Assembly: GCA_036785705.1 (NCBI GenBank)
Contig: JAWUZG010000001.1
Span: forward strand, 9,936,001 to 10,000,000
Length of the DNA stretch: 64,000 nt
Direction: 5' to 3'
Source: Acanthornis magna
Taxonomy: Eukaryota; Chordata; Aves; Passeriformes; Acanthizidae
The position numbers and the translations under genes are program-made. Positions within the stretch are counted from its first letter, which is position 1. Each line of letters opens with the position of its first letter. The notes beneath the pieces were generated by a model that worked only from the letters and a program-made list of their open reading frames with translations, was not told the DNA's origin and ran no database searches. This document shows positions 21,248-36,336 of the stretch, piece after piece.

Positions 21248-24200
21248 CTACGTTTTTGCAGGACTGACCTGAGGTAACTACCATAGAATCCTGGACTCTT
21301 AAATCTGCAAATGAAAAACTATCACAGAAGACTGCTGAACAGTTCTGCCAGTTACTTGGGCCTATCAGTGTCCATATATTCCTACAGAAAGTCTCTACTT
21401 ATCAGTAAAACTGCTTAAATTTAGTAAGTGTGACTTTTATTTTCATTCAAGAGGCCAAAACTGTTTAGTAGCAGTTGCTTGAGATAGAACGCATGCCTAA
21501 GTATAGCTGGTTATGTGTAGCATAATAAATTTCAGTTTAAATCTTTCATCAACCACAGTTTTCACTGATGTCACTCAATATGCATTTCTGAAGAGCTTTA
21601 AATCATTTCTTAATTTACACTAAGCTGTCACATGTCTTTTTATCTTATTTTGACTATGAGTTGCTTAGATACGAAATATATTCAAAATGAGAAAGCAAAC
21701 AGTAAACTGAGGCTTGAAACTTGCGTGTAACAGAGGACGAGGCAGTCCTTTCTCACTGTGTTTATGGTCTGGTATTTTATATTAACCCTTTCTTCTTTGT
21801 GAAACTTATTTTCAGTACAGGTAGTGGTTAATTTTCATTCAAGTTTTTGCTTCTGTAGTTCCAATTAAGCAGCAAACTTTTAAATATAGAATATACACTT
21901 ACTTGGTTCAAACCACTGGAATTCCTCACTTGTTAAACTTGTGTTTTTAAGTGAATTACAGGATTGTGGTCTTTATATATATCTTTCTATTTATCTAAAT
22001 AGAACCATGTATAGAACACATACATATTTATCTAGGTTCTGTATATATGTAGGACTATACAGAGGGAATTATTTATATAGACTATGTGCAGTAATTTTTT
22101 TCTCTTTCTTTCCAGGATACATTTTACTAGAAATGCTATTGTGTAGGATGCTATTGAGACTGCATGCAGATTATTTTTAGCAGGCTCTTCCTATTCCAAA
22201 AAATCAATTGCTGCTGACAAAGGTGCAGAAAAGGGCTTTGACAAAGAGCAGGAAGAAATTATCACTTTGGAAAGATGTTCACTTGAAAACACTGTTGAGG
22301 TGGTTTAAGAAATGTCTGCCACCAGTTGTCCTGTCTTGTTGGATGATATAGCTCTTTCAACAGAGCAAGTGGGAAGGATGGTGTCATTATCTACCTCTAC
22401 ACAAGTCATCCACTTAACTTAAATTCCCAGGTAAAGATTATTTAAAATACATATGGGGTGATTTTTCTTCAAAATGGATAGAAATATCTCAATGGCTTAT
22501 CTCCCCATTGTCCTGATAATGAAACAAGAAAGTTCAGGGGTAGTTAGTCTTTGTAAAAGCAGATTTGGATGAAGGAACTCTGAGTTACATCAGGAGAAAT
22601 AGTCCCTGGAGACAATTCCGTGGGCTGTGGATGTCAGGAGCGCAGAATATTCCCTTCACATCTTTTGCTGTGTCCCAGTCAGCCCCAGTGTCTGTGCCAA
22701 GGGGTAACAGCAGTGGTGACCTGGCACTGCTCACAGCCAACAGGGGTTCTCTTCCACCAGCACTTGGCAGCAGAATCAGAAACTGAGGATTTGATCCATA
22801 ATTTCTCATTAAGTTTGCTAAAGATAGACAATGATGAATGTTTAACAATCTAATTGTTAGTGATTATAATCACCAACAGTGGATTTTCAAGGAATTAGTA
22901 GTAATTAAGCTCTCATTTATAACTCATTAATATGAAAAACAGTAATTCTATGGATTAAATACTTCCATAGTATCTAATACAGAGGATTTTGCAGACAGAA
23001 ATATGTGATGAACAATCTAGAGTTTGAGATCTCCAAATGCGATTTGACAAAAATATCACCACAGGCAATTACTGCTAAATTTCAGCTGGTTGCTCAGACA
23101 AATCTGTTGCACAGTATCATAACAGTTTACTTAGAATTTAAGCCTCAAGGGAAGCAATCTGTTAAAGGTGAAGGAGAGAAAATAAATACCTTTCCTCAAG
23201 CTGCCAATAAACAAAGTCAATTCATCCTGGAGATATCTTAATTTTTAGTTACATTTCCATTAATTCTAGGCATGTTTGTTTTCCAAATTATTTTTCTGGG
23301 AAAATTATGTCCTACCACCAACATCCTCAGTTAAATCAGTGTATTAACTAGTGTGCTTGTTTCTCTAAGAAAGTACATAGAAGATTGCAGGAAGGTACAT
23401 CCTCCTCACTGAGAACATTTACCAGGAGTTTATAATTTTTGAATATAAAACTGCTGAGTTTTGATAAGCTATTTTATATTCTTTATAAATCAGGAGGCCA
23501 AGGAAGGTGAATGTCACTATAAGTATGTAACCAAAACTGTTACTTGTCATTATATATTCAGGTTATGAAAATCATGCCAAAGTGATGCCATTTCTAGCTC
23601 AGGTTAGTTCTACCTGGAAATTCTTGGTTTATTTCCTTAAATGCCTGAACATAGACTGAAATAATTAGGCATGTGAGTTTGGACTTAATGAATTTGTGTA
23701 ACTGGCAATTTTATGTAGATCCCTGTGTGAAATGAAATAAAACTGAACTTGTTTTCATCTATATTAAACTCCCTATAGTGCCAAAAAGTAACTCACACTG
23801 CATTTATTTCTGTCCGTATGCTGGGGTCCCCTGAATGAAGCCCAAGAGCCTTGGCTTGTGCCTGTACCCCAGTTACAGAGTCTCCAGCTCTGGGACATGA
23901 CAACCTAGCAACTCTAAAGTGTTTTTTTTATCTCTCATGACATCATTTGTGATGCAGGATTCCCATTCCCAGGGAGCATAATCTGTTGGGAGAGTTTTGC
24001 TTTCCTTAAATTGGACAAATAGCTGCTGATACATTAATTGTGAGATGGTTTTCTTTCATGTGAGGTTGGTATTATTTTGATAGTAGTTTGATTGATTGTT
24101 GTTTCATACTCACAGCAATTTCATTCCCATGGGATTTTGTTTTTTCTAGCTTCCAATAAATTATGAGAGATAGATCACAACAGTTTTTTGCCAGTATAGA

Positions 24201-27200
24201 ATTGAAAATTAATTTAATATTTAAAAGGAAAATCAACAAAATATTCAGTCAGCAGGAGAAAGCAGCAACTGAATCATCACGTTTGTGGACTAAACTTCAA
24301 TATCACATTTTTAATCTAGAAAAGTAAAAAAGCAGCTAAATTTCACCCTGGTCAGATAGACTACTTGCTGAGGCTAATAAGAAATCCTGTGTACTTCTCA
24401 TCTTGAATTTTTGCTTCAGCTTATTTTCCATGACTATGTAATTGTCTCAGGCTTATGCCAAACTCTCAGCAAAATAAATTTGGCATTTAGATAACTGCAT
24501 TGGAGAAAAATTCCACACTAACAATTTTTAATAATCCTAATTAATTATTGATTAGTGCTAATGACAGTAAAAACATTGATTTGCTGCTTGCTCTGAGCTG
24601 AATTAAATTACTTGTAAAATGAATGAAATTAACCACTGAATCTAACAGTGATAATGTATTAATCTTGCATTTCTAATTCGCTATATCAAGTAAAAGGTGT
24701 CTGTTTGTTAAGTGATAAGCAAAGAAAAGCAAGGTAGTTTCAGGTGGTAGATCTTTCATTGCATTTATCCCCAGTGTGTTGTGGTTTCTTTCAACTACGA
24801 TAAATAATACATGATTTGGAGAGAAAAGCAGTACAAACCTTGGTAGATACAGGTATTTTTTCTTACAGTACCCTTTGGGTAGCAATAAATGACCATGTAG
24901 GACTGAGCTCTTTCTTCTTCATGTCTTTCAGCTACTTTGTCAATATTTATAACAACTGTAGTTTTTCTCAAAGCATTCTAGCACTTAACTTACACAACCT
25001 ATGCTCAGCCTTTCTCTGTAGAAAAATCTGTGCTGCCTTTGACATCTTCTGCACTTAGAAATGTTTTTTCAGCCCTTTACTTACTAGTGCGGTATCATAC
25101 TTGGGTATACCGTCAGCTCGTGACATGCAAACAGTATTTTTGCTTGTTATTCTTTTAATAGTTGAAACTGAATATTTAAAAATCAACATGGAAACCACAT
25201 ACAGTATTTCACCAATACCACATACTGAGCATCATATTCCACCTTCAGGCTTCTGTTTGGTATTCCCCCCCTGTCGGTCCAGTGGTTGCTGGCCCCTTTA
25301 GTTTACCTCTTTGTGTGAGAAATTCAAGATCAAAGGCCATATTGGACCACATGGGTGACAAGTATATATAGATGACAAGTATATGTCCCCTTTTTGGGTT
25401 AATTGAAGGTGGCCCCTCTATCTGTGTCAAAATTGGTATAAGTGTGAGTGATTCAGTCTGTCAGCATCCCTCAATGCAACACAGACTTTGCCCAACTACT
25501 AAGAATCTCTCCCCCCATTCCCTAGGATCTTTGCATAATATTATTTCATTCCAAGGTATGATCATATGCGTCATAATTATGACCTCTATATTCTGTTCTG
25601 GTGTATGAGGTTGCAGTTCAAAAAACTGGAAACACGTAGTAGACTGGAGACAGATCAGGCTGATCACCAGAGTAAAACATAATCACAGTATAGCAGAAGC
25701 CTAATTATTGCTTTTTTTCTTCTTTTCCGTAGCATATGTCATAAAAAGGGGCACTGTTAAGGAAGGAGCTGGAAAAAGAGAGCTCTGCTAGGATTTAAGA
25801 TGTATATATTAAGATGTATCTTTTTAACTGTAGATGGTGTTGATTGGAAGGACAATGTTAGTTGACACCATGAGCTGATCAGAGATGCAGGCAACATTTC
25901 CTGTTAAAGAGTGAGGGGATGGTGTGTGCTGATGGGTTATATATGCAAAAATCCTGTTCTGAATGAGACATCATTTCAGAGTAAAGAAATCCACAATGGT
26001 GATTGGGTTACAGGTGACTGGGAGGATGGAGATGTTGCCCACAGGAAATCAAGGAAGAGTATTCAGGCAGGTTAAGAACCCTGGATTAGGCCCTTTAAAC
26101 TCAGCATGGCTCAGAGGACTGATGTGAGAAAGAGAGGCTGTGATTTTTACTTTTGTACAAAAGAGAACTGACTTAAAAAGAGAGAGTTATTGCTGAGCTA
26201 GAATAGAGGTAGAAGCTAAATCTGTTTTCAGTAGAGAAGATGAGAAGATTTAAAAGAAAAAAGGTGTCTGTCTCTGCTCCATCAAGAAGAATTCTTTCAA
26301 CTATGAGTAAAAAGAGCTTTCATTTGAGCACATTTCAGCTGCTGATTTCAAACATCCAGACTACAGTAATTGTTTCCTTTGCAAAACTAGTGATTCTGCC
26401 AAACCCCACCTTTCTGTCAATGTGTATTTGCTGATTCCTCAGTTTTGTTTGCTTACCTGTCTCGAGACACTGTGTGTCTTGAATTACGTTACATTCTGAA
26501 AAGATAAAAGGCAAAATAGTGTAACAGCCACATCAGTTATTTATTAATGAAGTCATGATGTTGGAGGTGTCATGATTAGAATACAGCTATGGCTCAAAAG
26601 AGAATGCTGGCCTCTGCTCCAGCCTAGTCTAATGAAGAAACTGGTATGTCAAAGTTGTTCTTTTTTGAATTGCCATTGTTACCAAGACTGCCCCAGCAGA
26701 CAAAACCCAATAGCATCAGTGATCCTTGAATCCAGGCATGGAAGAAATGCCCAGTGCTGCAGACCTCCTATATGTCCTGATGGGTTGTCACATGTTCACC
26801 AAAACACTCCAGAAGACAGTGTCTTCCTTCTTGAGAACGTGATGCTGTTCAGGGGAAGGGGAAGTTTGTGTTGCAGCTGGACTGGTGCTGTAGTGGTGAA
26901 AATGAAGCTGTTTAGACTCTTGGCACCATGGGCTACTGCATGGGGGATCCTGCGCCTTCTGTCCTTCACAGTCACTGCATGAGCAGCACTGGCTTAAAAG
27001 GACACACTTCAATGTGTCCATGACAATAAGAGATAAATCAAGAAATAAGGGAACTTGGTAGGGATTACAGGGATGATTCCACACTCTGCATGCGAAGTTA
27101 TTGATGGAGGATGAATACATGCTGCAAGAAAACCTGCTTGGAACATCTGTCAGGATTATAAATAGCTGCATATTCCCAGAAGATATGAGAAGGTTAAAAA

Positions 27201-30200
27201 GAAAAAGATACTCTGCTTTGTGGCTGCTGCTGTTAGCCAAAATGTACCTTAATATGGATCACCAGGTAGGAATGAAATCTGCTGTTCGAGGTGGAGTCCG
27301 TTCCATGTTAGTAGTACTATTCTGAAACTCCACAAGCATTGAGGAAGCCATGGGGGAGCAGGCAGAAATAATAGGGAATCTGTATGTTTAGAGTAGAGAT
27401 AAGTCTCCTGCTTCTGACCCCTACTTCAGTGTTTTGCAGGGCTTGGAGGTGTCTACAAGTTGCCAAAAATATGTTGGTGGAGAATGGAAATTACTTTATT
27501 CAAAACAGGTTTAAAAGAGCATCCTAACATCCCTGTGCATCACCCCCAGAGGCTTCATTTCAGCACCCACAGACACCCATTACACACAGCCAACAAAACC
27601 ACCAGTGACAGAACAGGAAAATAAAATTTCCTCATGCCTGTAACCTCTTTTCCCATAGTCCTGTGGTGGAGGCTGTTGGTTTGGGCTTTGTGCCTTCCTT
27701 AATAACCTCAGAGGCTTAAAAGCCTTTTGAAACAAACACACACTATGTCCTTAAGAACAAGCCATAACTTCCGGGTTGTGTGGGATAATGATGCCATCCT
27801 GTCTAACCACTAACACAAGGAAGCTGTATCTACAGCTCCAGCACAGAAAATGTGAGGGAACTATGCTCAGCTTTGTTAGAGTGTTCTCTTAAGTGAAGAT
27901 GAATTTTATCACATAACTAGATTTTCATTCAAGAAAGCACTTTTGCTTTCTAGTGTAGCTCTAAAACAAAATTCAGATATATTGCTTTGGTATTAAATTT
28001 GTTTGGGAGCTCCCACTGTTACCCCAAAGCTATGTTTCACTTCTAATGCATTATATTGAAGCAGAAAGATATTTGCAAGTCAGTTTTTAAAACTGTAATA
28101 TTTCACTTGAGTTGCATTTATATGGGGTGAGGAAAGAACCTCTCCAATGTTTTTATTGTATCATTTACATTGCAGTCAGGTTCTGGATAGCTCACTTGGC
28201 AACTATTTGGTATTTCATGGTTTGTGCTGTAGTCTCCACTAACAAACCCAGACAGGACAGGAGGCCACATACCACACCACTTAAGGATGACCAGAGCCTT
28301 GCTCCTGACTGAAGATCTAGCTGGGTGCAGAGGATAAAAATCTGCCTCTGCTTTGAATGCTGCTTAGCCTGTTCAGGGGCCATAAAAGCTCCTTCTTCTT
28401 GTTCCTTTCTCATTGTCCTAGGGCTTCATCCAAGTAATGCTGCCTGGAGAGTAGCAAATGGAGCACAGCCCTGCTATGTTGTCTGTCCAACATCTGTGGG
28501 AGTGATTGAAATCCTCCATGAGGGCAAGGACTTCTGAGCACGAGGCTGTCCCTATCTGTGTATAGAACGCCTCATCTGCTTGGTGTTCCTCTAGCAGAAC
28601 CCCACATACTTAATGTAAAGCATATGTTTAAATGCCAACAGGATGCCTGGAACAAACTTTTACAGGAAAAAAAGTGATCAGCCTGATGTGCTTCAGCCTG
28701 CATTTGAAGCACAGTTTCAAATGCATTGTCAAATCCCCTGGGTAACTCTTGTGCGTGTTTGATTTAATTACTGTATGTGATAGCCTTAGGGGAAACCATC
28801 TGATTTTTTAATGTACTGTGTCGTTGCTAAACCTCATGTGAAGGAAACCAGCAGGAAGTGTGTGTAGCATGAGAAAGACTAATGTTAATATTTCTCCTGT
28901 ATCACTCAGGCTGTAACATCAGCATTCCTCCAAAGGTAAGGGCTCTGAAAGAAGTTTATAGAGCACCTTTCTGATGGAAAAAATAGGAGCCTTAAGTTTG
29001 GACTCCTGCCTAGCACCCTTGCAAATTCAAGTCTTCATTAGAATTGAAATGGGAGGTGTGTGCTGGGGGCACTCTGCTCTGGAGCAGACAAACAGGGGCT
29101 GCTTCACTCTGTCTTTCTGAATCATTGAGTTCACCAGAGCTTGTTTCCATTACTGTTTCCATTAGGTGTTAAAACTGTCTTTGAAGAGAAATGGCTGTCC
29201 TTGTCCTCTTCAGTTTTTTAGTATGTCCTCTGCAAGGGACTAAAAACATTAATTAGCATCAGAGCTACCTTCTGTCTTTCCATTCAGCCAAAAGCCTGCA
29301 TTGGATTTCCCATCTCCTGTGTTTAGGGTGGAGGCTGCCCCAGGCTCCTGTTCTACTTTTGCTTTATCACCTTTTACAGTGGCTCAGAAAAAGAGAGGAC
29401 TGTTACACAAGAGATTGGTTTAGCATTACTACAAGAACGATCTCTGAAAACTGTGCTGTTTATATAATTCAGAAAAGTGCACTGCATGCCAAAATCTCAC
29501 CCAAATCTCTGGGTTTACTATTCTGTCCACATAGACTTGGACTGTTCAATGTCCATCCAAGTAGAGTAATTAAACAATCATTAGATTGATGACAAAATAC
29601 TTTCAATGTCATTCTTCTTCTTTTGCATTTCTCTGTGACACAGGCAATTCTTTAGTCCCGGCTTTTGTTGTCTATGTTATGTCCAGTACATCCATCTCAG
29701 TCTCTGGAGAAACACACGAAGCACTGAGTGTCAGCCACTATTAAAATAAACAGAGTAAAGTAAAAGGCAAGCCTAACCATTGTCATTTAATTTCAGCAGC
29801 TCTTTCTTTCAGCAGCTTGTATGGCTTGTATGTCTCTGTCCTAGATTATGTGGGCATACTTCTCATCAGTCATAGGAGAGGGAAACCTACCTGGGAGCAT
29901 ACCCAGAAGCAACATTTTTCATGTCTACCTTAAGAATGGGCAGTTATTAAAATAATAAAATAATTTAAAGAGATACTAGCATTTCTTACAACATGTGGAC
30001 GGCAAGTACAGTACTTTAACCATCCCCTGGTCTCTTTGTAGTAACAAGCTATCCCAGTGCATTGCATGGCCTTAAATGAAAATGGGTCCTGGCCATGGGA
30101 TGCCATAGGCCTGGCTGAAACAAATTCCTCATTTCAAGTACGCTGACTGACTAATGCTTATTACAGCTTTAGCATTTCTGACTTTGAATCTTTGATAAGG

Positions 30201-31413
30201 GACAAATGGCCAGGTGAGTTCCAGCAGTGACAGGAACTGAGTGCTGGGCTTCCCACAATCAGCAGCAGAGGAGTTAACCAGGCAGTATCTGAGATGCATA
30301 CTGGCCCCCAGGATCAAAACAAAGCTAATGGCAAGTGACAGCCTACTCTCCTGCAGCTCCAGCTGCAGAATCCCTATGGCAACTTAGCCAAAATGAAACT
30401 GTCCTCACCCACGTGTCTCTGCAATTGCAGGAAGCTCTCTCTTAGTGCCCAAAAAGGCAAGTGAACCTGACAGCAGATATGCTCTCTTGTCACCACAGGA
30501 ATAAGGTATATCTTCAGCAATTTTTTACAGAGACCATCTTATCCAGATCATCTCTGTAACAAAAACCATGACTACTTTTCACTCTATTCTTAGCAAAAAG
30601 AATCTTCACAAAAAATCCTGCAATGCTCAGCAGTGTGTAATTCACTGATCTCTGCAACAGCCACAATCAGCAGTAACCTGGTCTTTTGAATATATTGTTA
30701 GCACCACAGACAGAGAGCATGAACAGACACTGAAACAGATGAGTATACTAAGGACATTTTAACGGTTATTTTAAGTCCTCCTTAATCCAATCTCTATACT
30801 TCAATTTACGTAATCCATGCTACAAGGTTTGTGTTTCAACATCAGTACATCATCAAATACTGCTGGAGGGGCCTCAACACACTTAGATTTTAAAAAAGTC
30901 TAAAAAATCTGAAGAAACCTTCAGAAAATATCAAACAACCTTTAAGCAAGTTGTGTTCCCCACTAGCAGCAGGGAAGGTAGCGTAATGCTTTCTGCCTGT
31001 AAGCTTTTTTTATTATTTCTTAGTTCTGTACTATCCATGAATAAAATTTGTCTCAGCACATAAATTAGCATTTACTTGAGTCTGCCTTTCCATTCTCTTA
31101 ACTCTTGATATTTTGATTCTTGCAACAAAAGATCATCTCACTTTTATTTCAGTCTGTTTTCAGCTAAATATAAAAAACCCTGATAAAGTTTCTCCAAACT
31201 TAATTTTTAAAACAAAGGTTGCACAGTAGTCTCTTGTTCCTAAACCTGTGCAAGAGCAGTCCATCAGACATTTTTGATGGAGGAGGCTTTTGATCACTGC
31301 TGCTGCACCCTTAGTAATTCAAAGCTGTCATACCTGTTGCAACTACAGTTCTTATTTATTATTTATTCACGAACATTTTGAACACTTCTATGGGACTTGG
31401 TCATTGTCTTAGA

Positions 31414-31431
31414 TTTTTTTTTTTTTTTTTT
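31414..31431. repeat. Poly-T run
   Basis: Eighteen consecutive T on the plus strand. It may be the A-tail of a minus-oriented retrocopy, but no body was recognised beside it. Confidence 0.9.
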
Positions 31432-34400
31432 ACATTAATATAGTCTGGAGATTTTTTTTTGCCAGGGAGGTAACTGTAGAAGTTACTACAGGAACTGCAT
31501 GAAGTAACCTGCAAAGGAAATTCCACATTTCCCCATATCAGAAAGGCATGTTGACTGTTGAAATCTTCAAGAGATACATGAAAACTTGAAAAATCATCCC
31601 AGGGGCCTTAGAGCTGTACATCCAGCTGGCCAGGACTTGGGCTGCAGAAGACTGGTTCATTTGTGCACCAATGAAATAGCATTTTAACCTACAGCTGTTT
31701 GTTCAGAAACTCTGGAACTGGACGTTTTGAGCCTCGCTTTAATTTTCCACTGAAGGACATGCGAGAAATTCCATATTTCCCCAATTTTATTTCACTTTAC
31801 TGAGCTGTCAGTCCAGTATATGTCCTCACACCCCAGTTCGCATGGCTGTTAGTGGGTCTGATTCATACGGAGCTCTGGTTCACACTCACAGGGCACAGTC
31901 AGCAGCCAGGAAGGGACAGCCATCTTCAAATTACTGATGTCAAAGAAGAAGAACGCTTTAGACCTTTTCTTTCTTTTTTTGCTGGTAGGTCTGAGTATGA
32001 AATATGAAAGTTTCCCTGTAATCCAGACTGGAATATTAAGAAGTAACAGTTGCTGGTTTTTTTCTGTCTGTAGAAGAAAAAAAAAAGGTGCTGTTCAGTC
32101 TTTCTTCAGTGCAAATACCTGCTACTGAATGAATCTATTTGTTTCTGAGGCTGCTGAGAAGTTGAGACTCCATTGTCTGAGGATTAAGAAAGCCTCACCC
32201 ATCATTCAATTGACTTTGATGTAAAATGTTCAAGAAAAGGATTGTTTAAATAGGAGTTGTGTACATGATGATGTAAGAATATAAGTAAGGCGGGCCTTTG
32301 ACAACATGGTAAAATCCTATTAAACCAGCAGGAAACTGGGTAAAAGGGGTGTGTTTTTCATTCTACCCAAAGGGCTTTTGCCTGAAAGGTCTTCTCCCTG
32401 TTTCTAGCTGCACCAGGCAGTCAAATGGAGAGGTAACCTCTCCACACAAGCATCGTCTCTAGCAGTAAGAAATATCATCTCTCCTCACCTGCTCTGATGC
32501 TATAATTTGTAACTTGATTTTCTTCTCAAAACTATTCTCACTGTCTGAGTCCAAGTGTCTTGGAATGGTTTAAATAATAACACATTTTCCATACTCAAGT
32601 TGCCTCCCAATAGAATAATATACCCCAGTTTTAAAGGAAACTGTCCTTCCACTACCAATACAATAAAACCCAGATTTTTTTTTTAATTTTTCACAGCATG
32701 ACCAAAGTCCTCATAGAAGAGGCAGTGTGATTTATCAGCTGGAATGTGGATCACAGGAAATCCGTCTCTGTTCCTCATCTGCCCCTCAGCAATTTTACCA
32801 TGTACATAGGGGTTATGCTGATCTGTGTCCAAGAAGAATCTGCACAGCTACAGTTCAGATGAGGCTCACTCCCATACACATCCTGCTGTGAGAGAGTTGC
32901 ACCTGCTCTGGGTCAGTGCCATGCTGGCACAGCACAGGGCTGGCTCCAGGCTCAGACCAGAAATATGTTTGCATCTGCCTGCACAAGAGCACACAAAGAG
33001 GGGTCTGTGCTTCCAGATCTTCTCTCACTGTCTGCATGGTCACTTTACATTTTAGGGAGCCAAAATTTTTGCATCCAGAATCTTATAATAACATTTGCAG
33101 TTAAACTGTGATCTTCTTTGGGGTGATCCTATGGAAATTATTCACTTTTATGCCACAACACTTACTACTAGAAAAACCCAACTCTTGTCAGGGTAGTAGG
33201 GTACAAGTAGTCCAGGGAACTCATTATCATTCTTTACCAGATGAATCTGGAAATGCAGTAGTACATGCTAAATGATGAGAAGACGCTCAGGTGTCTTTCC
33301 CAGGAAAATGACTTCTCTTCCCTGTTGTGTTGTTGTTGGGTACTGCATAATCTGAGGTGGTGATGCCTGTCTGTTCTCCTGAATGATTAGAAACCTTTCC
33401 TGTCAGAATATATTTAGAATATGGTTTGTCTTTCATTGCTTTCGGTTCCCAAAGCAATTACATCAGAGAGACAATACTGGACCAGTGCGATGTTTTGTTC
33501 TGGTTTTTTGGTTTTTTTTTTTGAACAGATGAAGTTTTATCACTAGAAACTGACTATTGATGCATATTCTGGATGTGTGGGTGCCTACCCTGCCAGAATC
33601 ATTATTTCCCTGATGATATTGAGAACAGTCTCTGCAAGAAGAGGATGGTGCTGCTGTACCTACCTCAGCATGGGTAACATTGTTATGTTATGGATTCTAG
33701 TTTTAGGAACACCTAAGAAATAGATACAAGTTTTGTTTAGAGAGCATCCTGGCTTTTCATTGCTCTCTGCTCTTGATTCTGATTTCTGTACCTGACTAAG
33801 GACTGTTACTGCTCTGAGGGCATCAATTCTGGATTGCCTACAGCCCTTACATACAGAGATAGTGGCATAAGGTTCCATAAAGAGAGAATAAAATAAAGAA
33901 TAATGAATAAAGTTATAATGGTGGCTGGACTGGATAGCAGTGTGTGTTTGTAATTATGTCATCTAAATTTATTTGGCAAATCATCTCCAAGGCATTCATG
34001 ATCACACAGTACAGTGCAATTCCCCTAAATGTAAAGGAGAACACCAATTTCTGAGCTAAGTCATTGTATCAAGCGGAAGTATAAATATACAACTAAAAGT
34101 CAGATGAAAATAATTCACAGTCTTTATTTTAAATTCCTTCTTCTATCCCAATGGAAGAAGGAAGAGATAGTAAAGGAACAGCAGAGAATAGAAAGAGGAT
34201 ATCTGGCAAGTAGGTCAAGTTTCTTCAAGAAAGATATTTATTTGAAAAAATACAAATTAGTTTAAAAGAGTTGAGAATGCAAGCGAAAAGAGAGAGAAAA
34301 TCCGCAGTATGGAGAGGAGATGGTCTAGTCTTGCCTCCTCTAGAACTGACCCATAGAAGTTTACTGGCTTTGGACTTAATTTCACAAAACCCTATCTTGC

Positions 34401-36301
34401 AAAGAAATCAATCTTCTTGTAAGGCATTCAGCCCTGGCCCATGCTCTACAATTCACAGACAATTAAGTTCACTTCTCTGGTAACACAAATTAGGAGGGGG
34501 TTTCTGGTAAGAACTGACTGGGATTGATAATGGAACTGGAGACCCTGAATGGTTTTGTGAGAGAGATGCAGGGATGGGCAGAAGAGTGCCTGCCCCACTC
34601 TGCTGTGCAGAGTTGGATTTTAATTTCTGTTAGATTTGGGAATACAACACAAAATTTCTATGTTTTAGCAGGCAGTTATAAAACAAACACACATGAAAAA
34701 AGTAGTGCCACCACTGATTTGTTTTGGTTTTAGTCCATTCGAATGTATAAGCTACTCTTCTGTCTCAGGCTATTGACACAATTTTGCACCTTTCTGCATC
34801 TAATCTTACTATCTCTTACACAGGCAATACACATTCAAATGTAGAATACTGGTTTCTGTTCTGGCTAGGATATAAAGCCAAATAACTTTGAAATATAATA
34901 AATAATCATCCATGGTCTATCTATTTCAGACAACTGCAGCAAACAAGTCAGTAACTATCTCTCTGTGAGTGGGAGATAATAACTTGCTAGGCATTAAGAA
35001 TCATCTTAAGATAACTTTGAAACAATAAATATGTAGACAAGTTTTTAAGGCAATATGCAGCATTCAGCTGTTTCTTCCTTCCCATACATCAATGTCTTTT
35101 TTCTTCTCTCTTCTTTCAGATCAGGCCTCTGAAAAGATAAGTTGTGTCTCTATAGTGCTCTGAAGACCTGAGTACACAAAAGTGCAACATCTTTCTGAGA
35201 ATTAAATAGCCTGTTCATCAGCAGGACACTGTGCCCATGTCTTAAGACACAGTCCTAGTGTACCTTTTCCTGCTGTTTCTCTGGTAATGATAGCTGAAGC
35301 TTTCAGGCCTTGACACTTTAAGGACCATTAACCCCATGTTGCTTAGAATATTTGGAAATGTGCAAAATTACTTTCATATTTGCCCCACAAAGAGAAGGAA
35401 GTAATTTAGAAAAAAAAAATGTAATTTAGAAAGAAAAGGCTCAGCTTCCGTGTCATCAGTTATGTGGTACTGAAGGTGAGGGAGGATCATTTCTGCAGAG
35501 TGCAGAGGTCACCTGCCATTTGCTTCAATATTTGCAGGTGATCTGGTAGGATTTGGGAAGGGCAATGGAAGTCTCTTTGATAAAGGGGTATTTCACTCAT
35601 GGCAAAATCTGAATAACTGCTCTGAGCACTTCATTCCAAGCTTTCCATGGGGGCTCGGCCTCTGCTGCACTTGACTGAATGCATTCAATTTGGGCCGATT
35701 TCAGCAGTTAAATGTCACAGGCCAGTGTCATTACTCGTAAACATTCGGTACCTGAGACACAAATGAAGGAGCTGTGGCAAAACAGACAGCAGGCTGTAAA
35801 AGCTGAATGAATTGCTGATAAAGATGGGGAAGACAGGAGAGTAATTTTGACCTTTCCCTTCTAAATGTGCCTTTCAGAGTTACCTATTTATAACTTTTCA
35901 TATCATTAAAATGGCAGAAGAGTAACAAAATGAAAAAAGCAGAGGAAAAACAGAAAGTTAGAACAAGCTGAGACATCCTGAGGTGTTTTGGGATAGTGAT
36001 GGATGAATACCACCACAGTACTTGAGCTGTTGCAGTTTTAGATGTCAGCTCAGTACCAAACATGAGAAATGGAGACGACACACAGAGAGCATAAGTGCTT
36101 CACACAGGTGGGAGGAGGGACTGTGGGGGTCCAAAGTGACTGGAGGGATAGCTCCTTCCCATGTCTCCAGTTTGAAGGTAGACTGCACTTCCAAGAGGCC
36201 AGCGGCACTGATCAAGGCTGTTTCTAGTTCCCAGACTCATGGCTCCAGGCTGGCAGGCCTTTTCCATCAGTATTTTTTCAGCAGACAATTTCTTCTGTTT
36301 A

Positions 36302-36336
36302 GCAATTTTCCCTTTCTAGGCAATTTTCCCTTTCTG
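36302..36336. repeat. 18-bp direct repeat pair
   Basis: GCAATTTTCCCTTTCT occurs at 36302 and again at 36320, period 18. Confidence 0.85.

Noticed and set aside
26572..27240. Overlapping plus and minus frames as coding exons
   Set aside because: Open on both strands with no recognised domain; in-frame codon content looks random.
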